A stretch of DNA of 64,000 bases, taken from positions 414,087 to 478,086 of the forward strand of contig NZ_LYPC01000022.1 in assembly GCF_001700435.1 (NCBI RefSeq), given 5' to 3'. This document shows positions 1 through 8,789 of the stretch, piece by piece. Numbering within the stretch: the stretch's first letter is position 1; each line of letters begins with the position of its first letter. Source of the DNA: Paenibacillus pectinilyticus. GTDB taxonomy: Bacteria; Bacillota; Bacilli; Paenibacillales; NBRC-103111. Made by a program: the position numbers and the translations under genes. Under the pieces are notes generated by a model. The model made no database searches, was not told the DNA's origin, and saw only the letters and a list, made by a program, of their open reading frames with translations.

Positions 1-1385
1 CCATTGGCATGCAAATCACCATAGAAGGAGTCTTTCCATCCCGAGAATGGGAAAAATGCCATCGGTGCCGGCACGCCTACATTGACTCCCAGCATCCCCG
101 CCTCAACTTCCTCGCGGAATTGACGCACGGCTTTCGCATTCTCCGTGTAGATCACCGCAGAATTCCCGAATCGCGAGTAATTCACGAGCGTTAACGCCGC
201 ATCCAAATCCTCCGCGCGGAACAACGATAGAACCGGCCCGAATATTTCTTCTTTAGCAATCGTCATTTCCGGTTTCACATGATCAAATATCGTAGCTCCC
301 AGGAAAAAGCCCTCGCCCTCGCACGCAGCAACCGTTCGGCCATCAATCAGCAGTTCCGCTCCTTCGGCGATTCCTTTTTCAATAAAGCTGGCAATTCGCG
401 TACGTTGTTCATCACGAATGATAGGCGTCAGTGTCACCTGCTCCTCCATCCCATTCCCCAGCACCATCTGACCTGCTGACTCTTGCAGTGACTGCACGAA
501 TGCATCGCCATCCCCGACAACGACGACAGCGGAGCAGGCCATACACCTTTCCCCAGCGGAACCGAATGAAGACATGATAATATTCTCCACCGTCTTCTCG
601 AGGTGAGCATCGGGCATCACAATATGGTAGTTCTTGGCGCCAGCCAGAGCTTGCACCCTTTTACCTGCAGCGGATGCTCGCTCATATACATACTTAGCGA
701 CTGGCTGTGAGCCGACAAAGGAAATCGCTTTGACCGCAGACGCCGTCGTGAGCGCATTCACCACATCATGCGCGCCATGCACGACATTCAGCACGCCATC
801 TGGAAGCCCGGCTTCCTGCATCAGCGATGCTAATTTCATTGCCGTGAGCGGAGTTCTCTCCGATGGCTTCAAGACGAACGTGTTCCCGCATGCTATCGCT
901 AACGGAAACATCCAACAGGGAACCATCATCGGGAAGTTAAATGGTGTTATCCCTCCTACGACGCCCAGCGGTACACGAAACAATTCAGAATCCATCTCGG
1001 CGGAAATATTGGCCAGTGTGGAACCCATCATATGGGAAGGTGCACCCGCTGCAAATTCCACACACTCAATCCCGCGCAGTACCTCACCTAGCGCTTCTTT
1101 ATAACTCTTCCCATTCTCCTGCGTAATCAGTTCAGCAAGTTCTTGCTCATGGGACTGTAATAGCTGCCAATAATGAAATAGCACACGCGCACGTTTAGGA
1201 ACAGGTGTTCTACTCCATGATTCATAGGCCTTCTGTGCCGCACTAACAGCAAGCTCCACATCCTCAGCAGTTGAAAGTGGCACGCGCGCAATGACTTTCC
1301 CTGTTGCAGGGTTGATTACGTCACCCTTTTCACCACCTATTGCGTCTATCCAAACGCCATTGACTAAATTTTGCAGCTCCCTCAT
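1..1385 (-). CDS. mmsA: (Methyl)malonate-semialdehyde dehydrogenase, CoA-acylating, 3' end cut by window
   Basis: Aldehyde dehydrogenase family protein that would oxidise malonate or methylmalonate semialdehyde to acetyl- or propionyl-CoA. The reading frame is open to the left edge, so the C-terminus lies outside. It starts MRELQNLVNGVWIDA at 1385, with AGGAG about 10 nt upstream. Visible family marks are the VPLGVVGGITPFNFPMMVPC segment of the cofactor fold, the ALAGAKNYHIVMPDA stretch and the active-site Cys in SAGERCMACSAVVVV, all typical of MMSDH/IolA. It is transcribed divergently from pucR, 133 nt away. As neighbour of a complete reductive pyrimidine pathway it most likely handles malonate semialdehyde from beta-alanine (inference). 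A role in valine or inositol breakdown cannot be excluded. Confidence 0.9.
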   Translation of the reverse strand, partial: MRELQNLVNGVWIDAIGGEKGDVINPATGKVIARVPLSTAEDVELAVSAAQKAYESWSRTPVPKRARVLFHYWQLLQSHEQELAELITQENGKSYKEALGEVLRGIECVEFAAGAPSHMMGSTLANISAEMDSELFRVPLGVVGGITPFNFPMMVPCWMFPLAIACGNTFVLKPSERTPLTAMKLASLMQEAGLPDGVLNVVHGAHDVVNALTTASAVKAISFVGSQPVAKYVYERASAAGKRVQALAGAKNYHIVMPDAHLEKTVENIIMSSFGSAGERCMACSAVVVVGDGDAFVQSLQESAGQMVLGNGMEEQVTLTPIIRDEQRTRIASFIEKGIAEGAELLIDGRTVAACEGEGFFLGATIFDHVKPEMTIAKEEIFGPVLSLFRAEDLDAALTLVNYSRFGNSAVIYTENAKAVRQFREEVEAGMLGVNVGVPAPMAFFPFSGWKDSFYGDLHAN

Positions 1386-1518
1386 CGTCGCTCATCTCCT
1401 GGCAGCCTGAAATTTTCTAAATATTCCCCACAATTCACTAGACACATTGTATAATGAATCTCAATCCAATTCTCTCGAATGAACGTCAACTTCCCTAACA
1501 TGAAAAGAGTGATCTTCC

Positions 1519-3135
1519 ATGGTTCAAACCCTCTTACAATTAACTGTTCACGATATTTTACAGCGCCCTCTTTTTCAGAAGGCTGAGGCGATCGCAACAG
1601 AAGAAGCGTTAGCTCGCAAAGTGCGTTGGGTTCACATTATGGAGGTTACGCAAGTCGGTCATTTATTGAACGGCAATGAACTCATTCTTAGTACAGGAAT
1701 TGGTTGGGGGGATAACGAAGCAACAAGTCTTTCTTTTCTCCAACAATTAATCGATCATGGTGCTTCTGGACTCTGTATCGAGCTCGGAACCTATACGAAA
1801 CAACCGCTTGAACGTTTGAAGTCACTTGCCCTCGAAGCGAATTTCCCGCTCATTTTATTTCATGAAGAAGTTCGATATATTGATATCACCCAAGATTTAC
1901 ATGCCTATTTTATTCATCAGCATCACAAAATGGTCTCCGACCTAGAAGCCCTCTCCACCGGGCTCAATCAGCTTCTGCTATCGGGTAAAGGCTTACAGCC
2001 GTTGCTCAACTTACTTCATGAAACTACGCATGCACAGGTGGCTTTCTTCCCATTCGATGCCGAGGCCATCTTCGTCCCTCCGCTTCCGAAGGAGGATGGT
2101 GCTGCTTTTTATGAAAAATGGATTTATGGCGAAATGTTTCATTTTCCCGAAGTCAAAAACAAATTGGCTCATCGCCCTATTCTCGCTTTAGAACATTTGT
2201 TCGCAGACCTGTTATTATCTGCTAATCAGGAGCTAAGTGAGTTTCAAATTCTTGCCTTGGATCGTTTCGCAACGGCCATCGCCCAAGAAATGATGCGCAC
2301 CACCTACATGGAGGAGAAAACGCGCTACAAACAAGACCTTTGGATTGCCGACTGGCTGAGGGGCAAACATTCACTTCCAGAAATTCGCGACTATCTCATG
2401 ACGATTAAGCCAGCCGTGAAGCTCGGACCACTCCTTGTATGCGTGTTCGACACGGCGCCAATTCGTGTTGAAGGTGGTAAATCCCAGGAATCACTTCTTT
2501 TCCAAAAGCAATTGATCGCTGGTTCCCTGTTTGAACGAGAAGGATTCCATTTGCTCCCAACCTTCTTTGAACAGCGGATTGTATTCATTTTGATTAATCA
2601 AATGTTGGCAACTACGGCCCATGATAGAATCTTACGTGTGGTACACCGACTGCAAAAAAATGACCTCACCCAAGAGACTGCCCTATTCTCTTCGATCTTC
2701 GGCATTGGCATTACCGTCAGCGATCCGCTCCACCTGCCTGCCAGCTACAGCTCTGCCTTGGATACTGTCGACATCCAGAAGGACATTGGGCTGCTCCCGA
2801 AGCCTTTTTATCACGAACTGCACATTTACAAACTGATTTACCTGTTGAAGCAAACCGGACAATTAACGGCCTATATCGATGGGTATATCGGAGGGATTTT
2901 AGCTTATGATCGCGAGAAAAATGGTCAGCTTCTCCGTACATTGCATGTCTATCTGACGCTCTCAGGATCCAAACAGGAAACAGCGAAGGAGCTGTTTATT
3001 GTGCGGCAGACGCTCTACCATCGCCTGGATAAAATCGCCGCTATTCTCGGAGATGATTTCATGAAGCCGCAGAAGCGCATCGCGCTCGAGCTTGCCCTAC
3101 ATGCTTTTGAATACATTCATGGAGACATTCATTAA
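1519..3135 (+). CDS. pucR: PucR family transcriptional regulator
   Basis: A 538-aa regulator of the PucR family. The N-terminal PucR ligand domain spans about residues 5-125 (TVHDILQRPLFQKAEAIATE, then GNELILSTGIGW). A variable GGDEF-like middle follows, and the C-terminal PucR-type helix-turn-helix is at about 475-530 (TLHVYLTLSGSKQETAKELF, then VRQTLYHRLDKIAAILG). In Bacillus, PucR controls purine catabolism. Here its position between the dehydrogenase and the pyrimidine-degradation operon suggests it senses an intermediate of that pathway (inference). Its SD is weak (AAGAGTG), and a good -10 (TATAAT, 1450-1455) lies in the 133-nt gap to mmsA. Its stop codon overlaps the stop of the convergent 71-aa gene. 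Confidence 0.9.
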   Translation: MVQTLLQLTVHDILQRPLFQKAEAIATEEALARKVRWVHIMEVTQVGHLLNGNELILSTGIGWGDNEATSLSFLQQLIDHGASGLCIELGTYTKQPLERLKSLALEANFPLILFHEEVRYIDITQDLHAYFIHQHHKMVSDLEALSTGLNQLLLSGKGLQPLLNLLHETTHAQVAFFPFDAEAIFVPPLPKEDGAAFYEKWIYGEMFHFPEVKNKLAHRPILALEHLFADLLLSANQELSEFQILALDRFATAIAQEMMRTTYMEEKTRYKQDLWIADWLRGKHSLPEIRDYLMTIKPAVKLGPLLVCVFDTAPIRVEGGKSQESLLFQKQLIAGSLFEREGFHLLPTFFEQRIVFILINQMLATTAHDRILRVVHRLQKNDLTQETALFSSIFGIGITVSDPLHLPASYSSALDTVDIQKDIGLLPKPFYHELHIYKLIYLLKQTGQLTAYIDGYIGGILAYDREKNGQLLRTLHVYLTLSGSKQETAKELFIVRQTLYHRLDKIAAILGDDFMKPQKRIALELALHAFEYIHGDIH

Positions 3136-3347
3136 GCTTGGGAGTGACCCTGTGATAAGAGCACGTTGACGTAATATTTCCTCGCATTCGCCGTAGTTAG
3201 ATGCAGCCTTGCCGTTTCACCGCCGGGGTGCTCGAGATCCAGCCAAGCCCCTTCGAGATCTTCGAGCACGCCGACAATGCGGAATTTCTGAGCGACGTAT
3301 CCGTCTAGCTTTTGCTTTTCCGCTTGAAATAGCTCAAATTCAGACAT
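3132..3347 (-). CDS. Small uncharacterised protein coupled to dihydropyrimidinase
   Basis: A 71-aa protein beginning MSEFELFQAEKQKL. The start at 3347 is chosen because GAGGAGG lies 8-9 nt upstream and the ATG overlaps the dihydropyrimidinase stop (ATGTCTGA, 8-nt gene overlap), which implies translational coupling. A longer in-frame start at 3410 would lie deep inside the upstream gene and lacks a better SD. The sequence is soluble, without Cys or membrane segments. Alternating hydrophobics in the middle (FRIVGVLEDLEGAWLDLEH) suggest a small beta-rich fold. I do not recognise the family. Its place at the end of the operon suggests a role in pyrimidine breakdown, for example as a chaperone or subunit, but the sequence does not show this. 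Confidence 0.72.
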   Translation of the reverse strand: MSEFELFQAEKQKLDGYVAQKFRIVGVLEDLEGAWLDLEHPGGETARLHLTTANARKYYVNVLLSQGHSQA

Positions 3348-4782
3348 TGGGCACACCTCCTCGGATCGTTTCCTTCTTCGAAACGGCCTCTCCTGATGCG
3401 GATGAAACATATGTTCGCCTCTTCACGAATTGGCCATTTCCGGCCTCACCCACGAATTGTTTATCCAAAATGACGAATTCACCACGGGACAAAACGGTCA
3501 CAGGTTCACCCTTTATTTCTAGGCCTTCAAACGGGTTATAATCCACGTTCATGTGGTGGGTTTCAACCGAAATCGTACGTTTCACAGTGGGATCAAAAAT
3601 CACAAGATCCGCGTCCCCGCCAACGGCAATCGTCCCCTTTTTAGGAAATAAACCAAATAACTTCGCGCTTCGCGTCGCGATAATATCCACAAATTGATTG
3701 ATTGTAATCCTCCCTTTGCCCACGCCTTCCGAGTACAGAATAGAAAAGCGATCCTCGATGCATGGCCCTCCGTTGGGAATTTTACTAAAGTCACCAAGGC
3801 CTAAATCCTTTTGACCGATAAAATTAAACGAACACTGGTCCGAGCCCACTGTCTGTAACTGGCCCGTTTTCAATGCATTCCATAACACATCTTGATGAAA
3901 CTTCGGTCGTAATGGCGGTGACCACACATATTTCGCACCTTCAAAATCCGGTTTCTCGAGATACGTTTGATCAAGCATCAAGTATTGTGGGCACGTTTCG
4001 CCCCAAATATCGACACCACGATTCCGCGCTTCCGTAATTTGCTGCACCGCTTCTTCGCACGTGACATGCACAACATAGAGCTGCGAGTTCGCCAGATCCG
4101 TAAGTTTCGCTGCCCGCCCTGTCGCTTCCCCTTCGATCAGTGAAGGCCGCGTCAGCGCATGATAAATGGGATCCGTCTGCCCAGCTTCGAGCGCTTGGCT
4201 GATCAGATACTCAATCACATCGCCATTTTCTGCGTGAACCATGACTAATGCGCCATGCTTTTTCGCTTCCAGCAAAGTGCGGTACAGTGTGCCGTCATCT
4301 GCTTGGAAGACGTTTTTATAAGCCATGAACACCTTGAGTGAGGTGATCCCTTCTTCCTGAATCATAGCCGGCAGCTCAGCGAGAACCTCATCATTGATCT
4401 CAGCAATCATCAAATGAAAGCTATAATCAATAACCGCTTTGCCCGCAGCTTTCTGATGCCACGTTTCAACCGATTGACTTAGCGGTTTCCCTTTGTTCGT
4501 CAAACAAAAATCAATAACCATCGTCGTCCCGCCGAAAGCCGCAGCCCGGGTGCCTGTTTCGAAATTATCGGCTGTGACAGTCCCGCCAAAAGGCATATCC
4601 AGATGCGTATGCGGATCAATCCCGCCAGGGAACACATATTTGCCCTTCGCATCTACAATGACTGCATCTTTTCTGGTTAAATTAAGGCCAATCTGCGTAA
4701 TGACCCCGTTCTCGATAAGAATATCTCCTTGATATTGGTCGGTTGCCGTAACGATTGTTCCATTCTTAATAAGCTTGGCCAT
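3340..4782 (-). CDS. hydA: Dihydropyrimidinase (D-hydantoinase family)
   Basis: A 480-aa amidohydrolase expected to open the ring of dihydrouracil or dihydrothymine to N-carbamoyl-beta-amino acids. It has the metal-binding GGIDPHTHLDMPFGG, the carboxylated-lysine region SLKVFMAYKNVFQADDGTLY, the later metal histidines in MVHAENGD and YVVHVTCEEA, and GSDQCSFNF near residue 315. The more usual form of the last motif is GSDHCPF, so Q and S replace H and P next to the metal Asp. Length is normal for the family. The SD AAGGAGG sits inside the end of preA, whose stop is 2 nt upstream of this ATG. Substrate is inferred from the preT/preA and amidase neighbours; a hydantoinase preference remains possible. 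Confidence 0.92.
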   Translation of the reverse strand: MAKLIKNGTIVTATDQYQGDILIENGVITQIGLNLTRKDAVIVDAKGKYVFPGGIDPHTHLDMPFGGTVTADNFETGTRAAAFGGTTMVIDFCLTNKGKPLSQSVETWHQKAAGKAVIDYSFHLMIAEINDEVLAELPAMIQEEGITSLKVFMAYKNVFQADDGTLYRTLLEAKKHGALVMVHAENGDVIEYLISQALEAGQTDPIYHALTRPSLIEGEATGRAAKLTDLANSQLYVVHVTCEEAVQQITEARNRGVDIWGETCPQYLMLDQTYLEKPDFEGAKYVWSPPLRPKFHQDVLWNALKTGQLQTVGSDQCSFNFIGQKDLGLGDFSKIPNGGPCIEDRFSILYSEGVGKGRITINQFVDIIATRSAKLFGLFPKKGTIAVGGDADLVIFDPTVKRTISVETHHMNVDYNPFEGLEIKGEPVTVLSRGEFVILDKQFVGEAGNGQFVKRRTYVSSASGEAVSKKETIRGGVPNV

Positions 4783-4784
4783 GG

Positions 4785-6080
4785 CTACACAGCCTCCTTC
4801 TTCTCAGCATCTTTCCCATCGGACAACTTCGCAACCGCCTCCTGACGCTCATTCCATGTCATCGGAGCTTCTGTCCCCTTCACTTCAACCATGGAGATTA
4901 CCCCATCGACCGGACACACAATCGCGCATAAATTACAGCCAACACAGTCCTCTTCCCGTACCTGCAAAAAGGATTTCCCCTGATCGTCCGTATGCCGCTC
5001 GATACATTGGTGCGAGGTATCCTCGCAGGCAATATGGCACTTATTGCAGTTAATACATGTTTCCGTGTCAATCTTAGCTACGACCGCATAATTCAGATCC
5101 AAGTTCCCCCAGTCCGAATAACGAGGAACGGATTTCCCGATCAGATCGGATACACTGGCTAGACCTTTGTCATCCAAATAGTTATTCAACCCGTCGATCA
5201 TATCCTCGACGATGCGAAAGCCATGATGCATGGCGGCTGTGCACACTTGAACTCCCGTAGCGCCCATAAGCATAAACTCAACCGCGTCCCGCCAATTAGA
5301 AATACCGCCAATACCAGAAATCGGGATGTTCACGCCGGGATTACGAGCGCAATCTGCCACCATGTGGAGTGCAATGGGCTTTACTGCTGGACCGCAATAA
5401 CCGCCATGTGAACCTTTGCCGCCAACATGCGGAATCGTGTTCCACGAGTCAATATCCACACCAGCCAACGAGTTGATCGTGTTGATCAGTGAAATCGCAT
5501 CTGCTCCGCCACGTACTGCCGCTAGGGCTGTGCTCGTAATATCTGTAATGTTCGGCGTGAGCTTCACGATAACCGGCGTCTGAGCCGCTTCCTTCGCCCA
5601 CATCGTTTGCGCTTCAACAAGGTCCGGTTGCTGCCCGGATGCCGCGCCCATCCCACGCTCCGCCATCCCGTGAGGGCAGCCGAAGTTAAGCTCAAGCCCG
5701 TCGACGCCGACAGCTTCGACCTTTTTTACGATCTCGTGCCATTTATCCCGTTTGGGCTCAACCATTAAGGACACGACGAGCGCGTGATTCGGAAAACGCT
5801 TTTTCGTCTCATAGATCTCCTTCAGATTAACCTCCAGCGGACGGTCCGTTATCAGTTCAATATTATTGAAGCCCGCGACGCGTTGTCCGTTAAAATGCAC
5901 AGCTGCAAACCGCGAGGATGTATTAATAATCGGATCACCTAGTGTCTTCCATACCGCTCCGCCCCATCCCGCTTCAAAAGCTCGCTGTACCTGAAACCCC
6001 GTATTCGTCGGTGGCGCCGAGGCCAACCAGAAAGGGTTGGGTGACGTAATACCCGCTAGATTCGTTCGTAAATCAGCCAT
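4785..6080 (-). CDS. preA: NAD-dependent dihydropyrimidine dehydrogenase, subunit PreA
   Basis: A 431-aa catalytic subunit that reduces uracil or thymine with electrons from PreT. The N-terminal dihydroorotate-dehydrogenase-like FMN barrel covers about residues 1-330: NPFWLASAPPTNTG, GLELNFGCPHGMAERGMG, VIVKLTPNITD and GIGGISNWRDAVEFM. The C-terminus carries two 4Fe-4S motifs, CINCNKCHIACEDTSHQC and CVGCNLCAIVCPVDG. A clear SD (AGGAGG) precedes the ATG. The gene lies 31 nt downstream of preT. In E. coli PreA and PreT form an NADH-dependent heterotetramer, and both proteins here are full length. Confidence 0.95.
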   Translation of the reverse strand: MADLRTNLAGITSPNPFWLASAPPTNTGFQVQRAFEAGWGGAVWKTLGDPIINTSSRFAAVHFNGQRVAGFNNIELITDRPLEVNLKEIYETKKRFPNHALVVSLMVEPKRDKWHEIVKKVEAVGVDGLELNFGCPHGMAERGMGAASGQQPDLVEAQTMWAKEAAQTPVIVKLTPNITDITSTALAAVRGGADAISLINTINSLAGVDIDSWNTIPHVGGKGSHGGYCGPAVKPIALHMVADCARNPGVNIPISGIGGISNWRDAVEFMLMGATGVQVCTAAMHHGFRIVEDMIDGLNNYLDDKGLASVSDLIGKSVPRYSDWGNLDLNYAVVAKIDTETCINCNKCHIACEDTSHQCIERHTDDQGKSFLQVREEDCVGCNLCAIVCPVDGVISMVEVKGTEAPMTWNERQEAVAKLSDGKDAEKKEAV

Positions 6081-6111
6081 GCTGAATCCCTCCTGATTCT
6101 AATATCCCTGC

Positions 6112-7482
6112 TTAAGCCGTCGCCTCATGGCCCTTCACCAGCTGCTTGTAAATCGCATACGCCGTCAGCTTCCCTTGCTGGGCTGCTGATACTACCATCG
6201 CTTCGCCCTGTCCATCGCCGAAGATGACATCTCCAGCCGCAAACACCTGCGGATTCGACGTTATACCTGCGGCTGTATCAAGAAGCGTGACCGTCCCTCG
6301 CGTATGCGCGAGTCCGAACTGCTCGATCAGCGAGATATGCCTCGACTGGCCTATTGCTTTGACTACGGCATCCACCTCGATAAGGAATTCGGAGTCTGCA
6401 ATGGGCACTGGGCGTTTGCGCCCGCCGTCATCAGTTTCCACGAGCTCCATTCGCACACATTCGATGCCAATGACATTCCCCTGCTCATCTCCAATGATCC
6501 GTTTTGGAGCAGTCAACCATTGAAAAGCAACACCGTCCAATTTCGCAAACTCGTATTCAAAATCATACGCCGTCATTTCCTCTTGGGTTCGTCTGTAGAC
6601 GATCTGCACGTGTTCCGCACCTAATCTCACCGAGCATGTGGCTGCGTCAATCGCCGTATTCCCTGCGCCAATCACGACCACGCGCTTACCAACGAGAGAT
6701 TCATCGAGATCCGGTGCAATTTTCGTCGATTCCACAAAATCAATCGCATTATAGACACCAGTCAAGGCTTCCCCTTCAATTCCGAGCATCGGCACCTTCG
6801 ACATCCCTACGGCTAATACAACAGCATCATACTCACTTAACAGCTCGGCGGGACTCACATCTACACCTACACGTGTGTTCATGCGGAATTTGACGCCCAA
6901 CTGTCGCACTTGCTCAACTTCCCAGAGTGAGATTTCCTGCGGTAAACGAAACGATACGATACCATATGTATCCAAGCCACCAGCTTGCTCCTTCGTCTCG
7001 AACACCGTCACTTTAAACCCGAAACGGGCTAGCTCCCGAGCAGCCGAGAGCCCTGCAGGTCCACTGCCTACAATTGCCACGGTTTTACCGTTACTGGTAC
7101 CCGCTTTAAATAATATCTGTTCGTTCTTGATCGCCCAGTCCGTCGCGTAGCGCTGAAGCTGGCCAATAAGTATAGGCTTGGACGAATGATTAAGTACACA
7201 AGCCCCTTCACACAGTTCTTCCGTGGGACACACGCGGGAACAAGAAGCCCCAACTGGATTCGCGTCCATTATCGTGCGTGCAGAGCCTTTTAGATTGCCG
7301 GAGGCAATCTTTTTAATAAATGAAGGAATATCAATGCCTGTCGGACATGCATGCGTACAAGGAGCGTCATAACAGAACAAGCAGCGGTTGGATTCTTCAA
7401 TCGCCTCTTTGGGCTTCATGCCCGACTTCACTTCGGCAAAATTACGCTTCAAATCCGTTAGAGAAATAAATGTCGTACTCAT
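6112..7482 (-). CDS. preT: NAD-dependent dihydropyrimidine dehydrogenase, subunit PreT
   Basis: A 456-aa FAD/NAD oxidoreductase of the GltD/PreT type that passes NADH electrons to PreA. The N-terminal Fe-S domain has the Cys clusters CLFCYDAPCTHACPTGI and CSRVCPTEELCEGACV. Then come the FAD-binding GSGPAGLSAARELARFG near residue 140 and the NAD-binding VIGAGNTAIDAATC near 270. The end contains the family motif AAGDVIFGDGQGEAMVVSAA. The SD is AAAGGAGGAGG. The gap to preA is 31 nt and to the upstream amidase 29 nt, consistent with one operon. Confidence 0.95.
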   Translation of the reverse strand: MSTTFISLTDLKRNFAEVKSGMKPKEAIEESNRCLFCYDAPCTHACPTGIDIPSFIKKIASGNLKGSARTIMDANPVGASCSRVCPTEELCEGACVLNHSSKPILIGQLQRYATDWAIKNEQILFKAGTSNGKTVAIVGSGPAGLSAARELARFGFKVTVFETKEQAGGLDTYGIVSFRLPQEISLWEVEQVRQLGVKFRMNTRVGVDVSPAELLSEYDAVVLAVGMSKVPMLGIEGEALTGVYNAIDFVESTKIAPDLDESLVGKRVVVIGAGNTAIDAATCSVRLGAEHVQIVYRRTQEEMTAYDFEYEFAKLDGVAFQWLTAPKRIIGDEQGNVIGIECVRMELVETDDGGRKRPVPIADSEFLIEVDAVVKAIGQSRHISLIEQFGLAHTRGTVTLLDTAAGITSNPQVFAAGDVIFGDGQGEAMVVSAAQQGKLTAYAIYKQLVKGHEATA

Positions 7483-7511
7483 CTTCGCTCCTCCTCCTTT
7501 ATTTGATCAGC

Positions 7512-8783
7512 TTACCCTTGGAAGCGCTCTTTCTCCATTACGATGCGGCGAGCGGTTCGGTACAAAAGCTCTGTGCCCAGCGAAATATCCTCAGGACTAG
7601 CATATTCCTTGGGATTGTGACTAATGCCCTCCAAGCAGCGGACGAAGATCATGCCATAGTCACAGACATGGGACATTGCCAATGAGTCATGGAATGGACC
7701 GCTCATCAGTTCGGGCGGCTTCATCCCCATGAGGGCAGCTTCCTGATGAAGACTTTCTTTGATCCAGTCCGCACAGTAGCGAGGCTCGCTATTCGTATCC
7801 TCCCGAATCGTATAGGTGAGGCCATGTTCACAGGCTACATTCTCGATAATACTGAGAAGTTCGGTTTCATGCGCATTGCGGCGCCGGATTTCAATATCAC
7901 GTAAATCAATCGTGAAGCTCACTTTCTCCGGGATAATGTTGCGAGAATCCGGAAACACAGATAGTGAGCCAACCGTTCCTACCGTTGGTGCACCTGGTTC
8001 CCTTCGAACAAGTTCGTTCAGTGCGACGATGATTTTGGCTGAACCGAGAAGCGCATCATGACGCATCGACATCGGCACGGAGCCTGCATGGCCTGCAAAG
8101 CCGGTCATTTCTACCGTCAGCCATAACGGACCCGAGATTCCGCTGACAATCCCAATTGGCTCATTTAGCGACTCCAGCACGGGCCCCTGTTCAATATGCA
8201 GCTCTAAGAAGGCGCCAATACGACCAGCTTGAAACGCATATCCCTCGAAATCCGCTGGATCACACCCGAACTCCAACAAGGCTTCACGGCGTGTAACGCC
8301 GTTTTTGTCCATACGATCCAGTTCATCTACCTCTAGCTTTCCGGTCATGCCTCGAACGCCAAATAACCCTTTATTGAAGCGGCATCCTTCCTCATCGCAA
8401 AAGGCAACGACCTCGATCGTACAAGCCGGCTGCAGGCCTTCCTCCCTCATCGTTTGTACGACTTCGATCGCGCCAAGCACACCAATTGCGCCGTCAAATC
8501 TGCCCCCATAGGGTTGCGAATCGACATGCGATCCCAACATAAGAACCGGTGCTTGAGGATCACTTCCGCGCCAGACACCAATCAAATTCGCGAAAGGATC
8601 GATATACGCTTCCATCCCCGCTTCCTCCATCCACGATTTCACAAGCTCAACGCCGGCGCGATCTTCCTTGGATAGGGCAAGTCTACAGACCCCGGTTTCA
8701 CCAATCTTGCCGATCTGCGCGAGGTCATGAATGTGTCCGTGAAGTCGAGCTGCATTAATCGCTTTGCTTGGGATTGTCGTCAA
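7512..8783 (-). CDS. Zn-dependent N-carbamoyl-beta-alanine amidohydrolase (M20 / HyuC-AllC family)
   Basis: A 423-aa amidase of the allantoate amidohydrolase / beta-ureidopropionase / L-carbamoylase family. Metal ligands appear in the usual places: GSHVDSQPYGGRFDG, FCDEEGCRF, LELHIEQGPVLE and the C-terminal GISHNPKEYAS. The dimerisation domain GHAGSVPM is present. The family is hard to separate by substrate from sequence alone. With PreAT and dihydropyrimidinase in the operon, cleavage of N-carbamoyl-beta-alanine to beta-alanine, CO2 and ammonia is the best inference. The start is TTG (8783) with AAAGGATG upstream, only 6 nt after the aminotransferase stop, so the two are probably translationally coupled. 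Confidence 0.88.
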   Translation of the reverse strand: MTTIPSKAINAARLHGHIHDLAQIGKIGETGVCRLALSKEDRAGVELVKSWMEEAGMEAYIDPFANLIGVWRGSDPQAPVLMLGSHVDSQPYGGRFDGAIGVLGAIEVVQTMREEGLQPACTIEVVAFCDEEGCRFNKGLFGVRGMTGKLEVDELDRMDKNGVTRREALLEFGCDPADFEGYAFQAGRIGAFLELHIEQGPVLESLNEPIGIVSGISGPLWLTVEMTGFAGHAGSVPMSMRHDALLGSAKIIVALNELVRREPGAPTVGTVGSLSVFPDSRNIIPEKVSFTIDLRDIEIRRRNAHETELLSIIENVACEHGLTYTIREDTNSEPRYCADWIKESLHQEAALMGMKPPELMSGPFHDSLAMSHVCDYGMIFVRCLEGISHNPKEYASPEDISLGTELLYRTARRIVMEKERFQG

Positions 8784-8789
8784 CTCACA

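Noticed and set aside
634-1104. 156-aa open frame on the plus strand
   Set aside because: It lies antisense to the mmsA reading frame, has no SD, and its protein lacks any recognisable fold; it is a shadow of codon bias.
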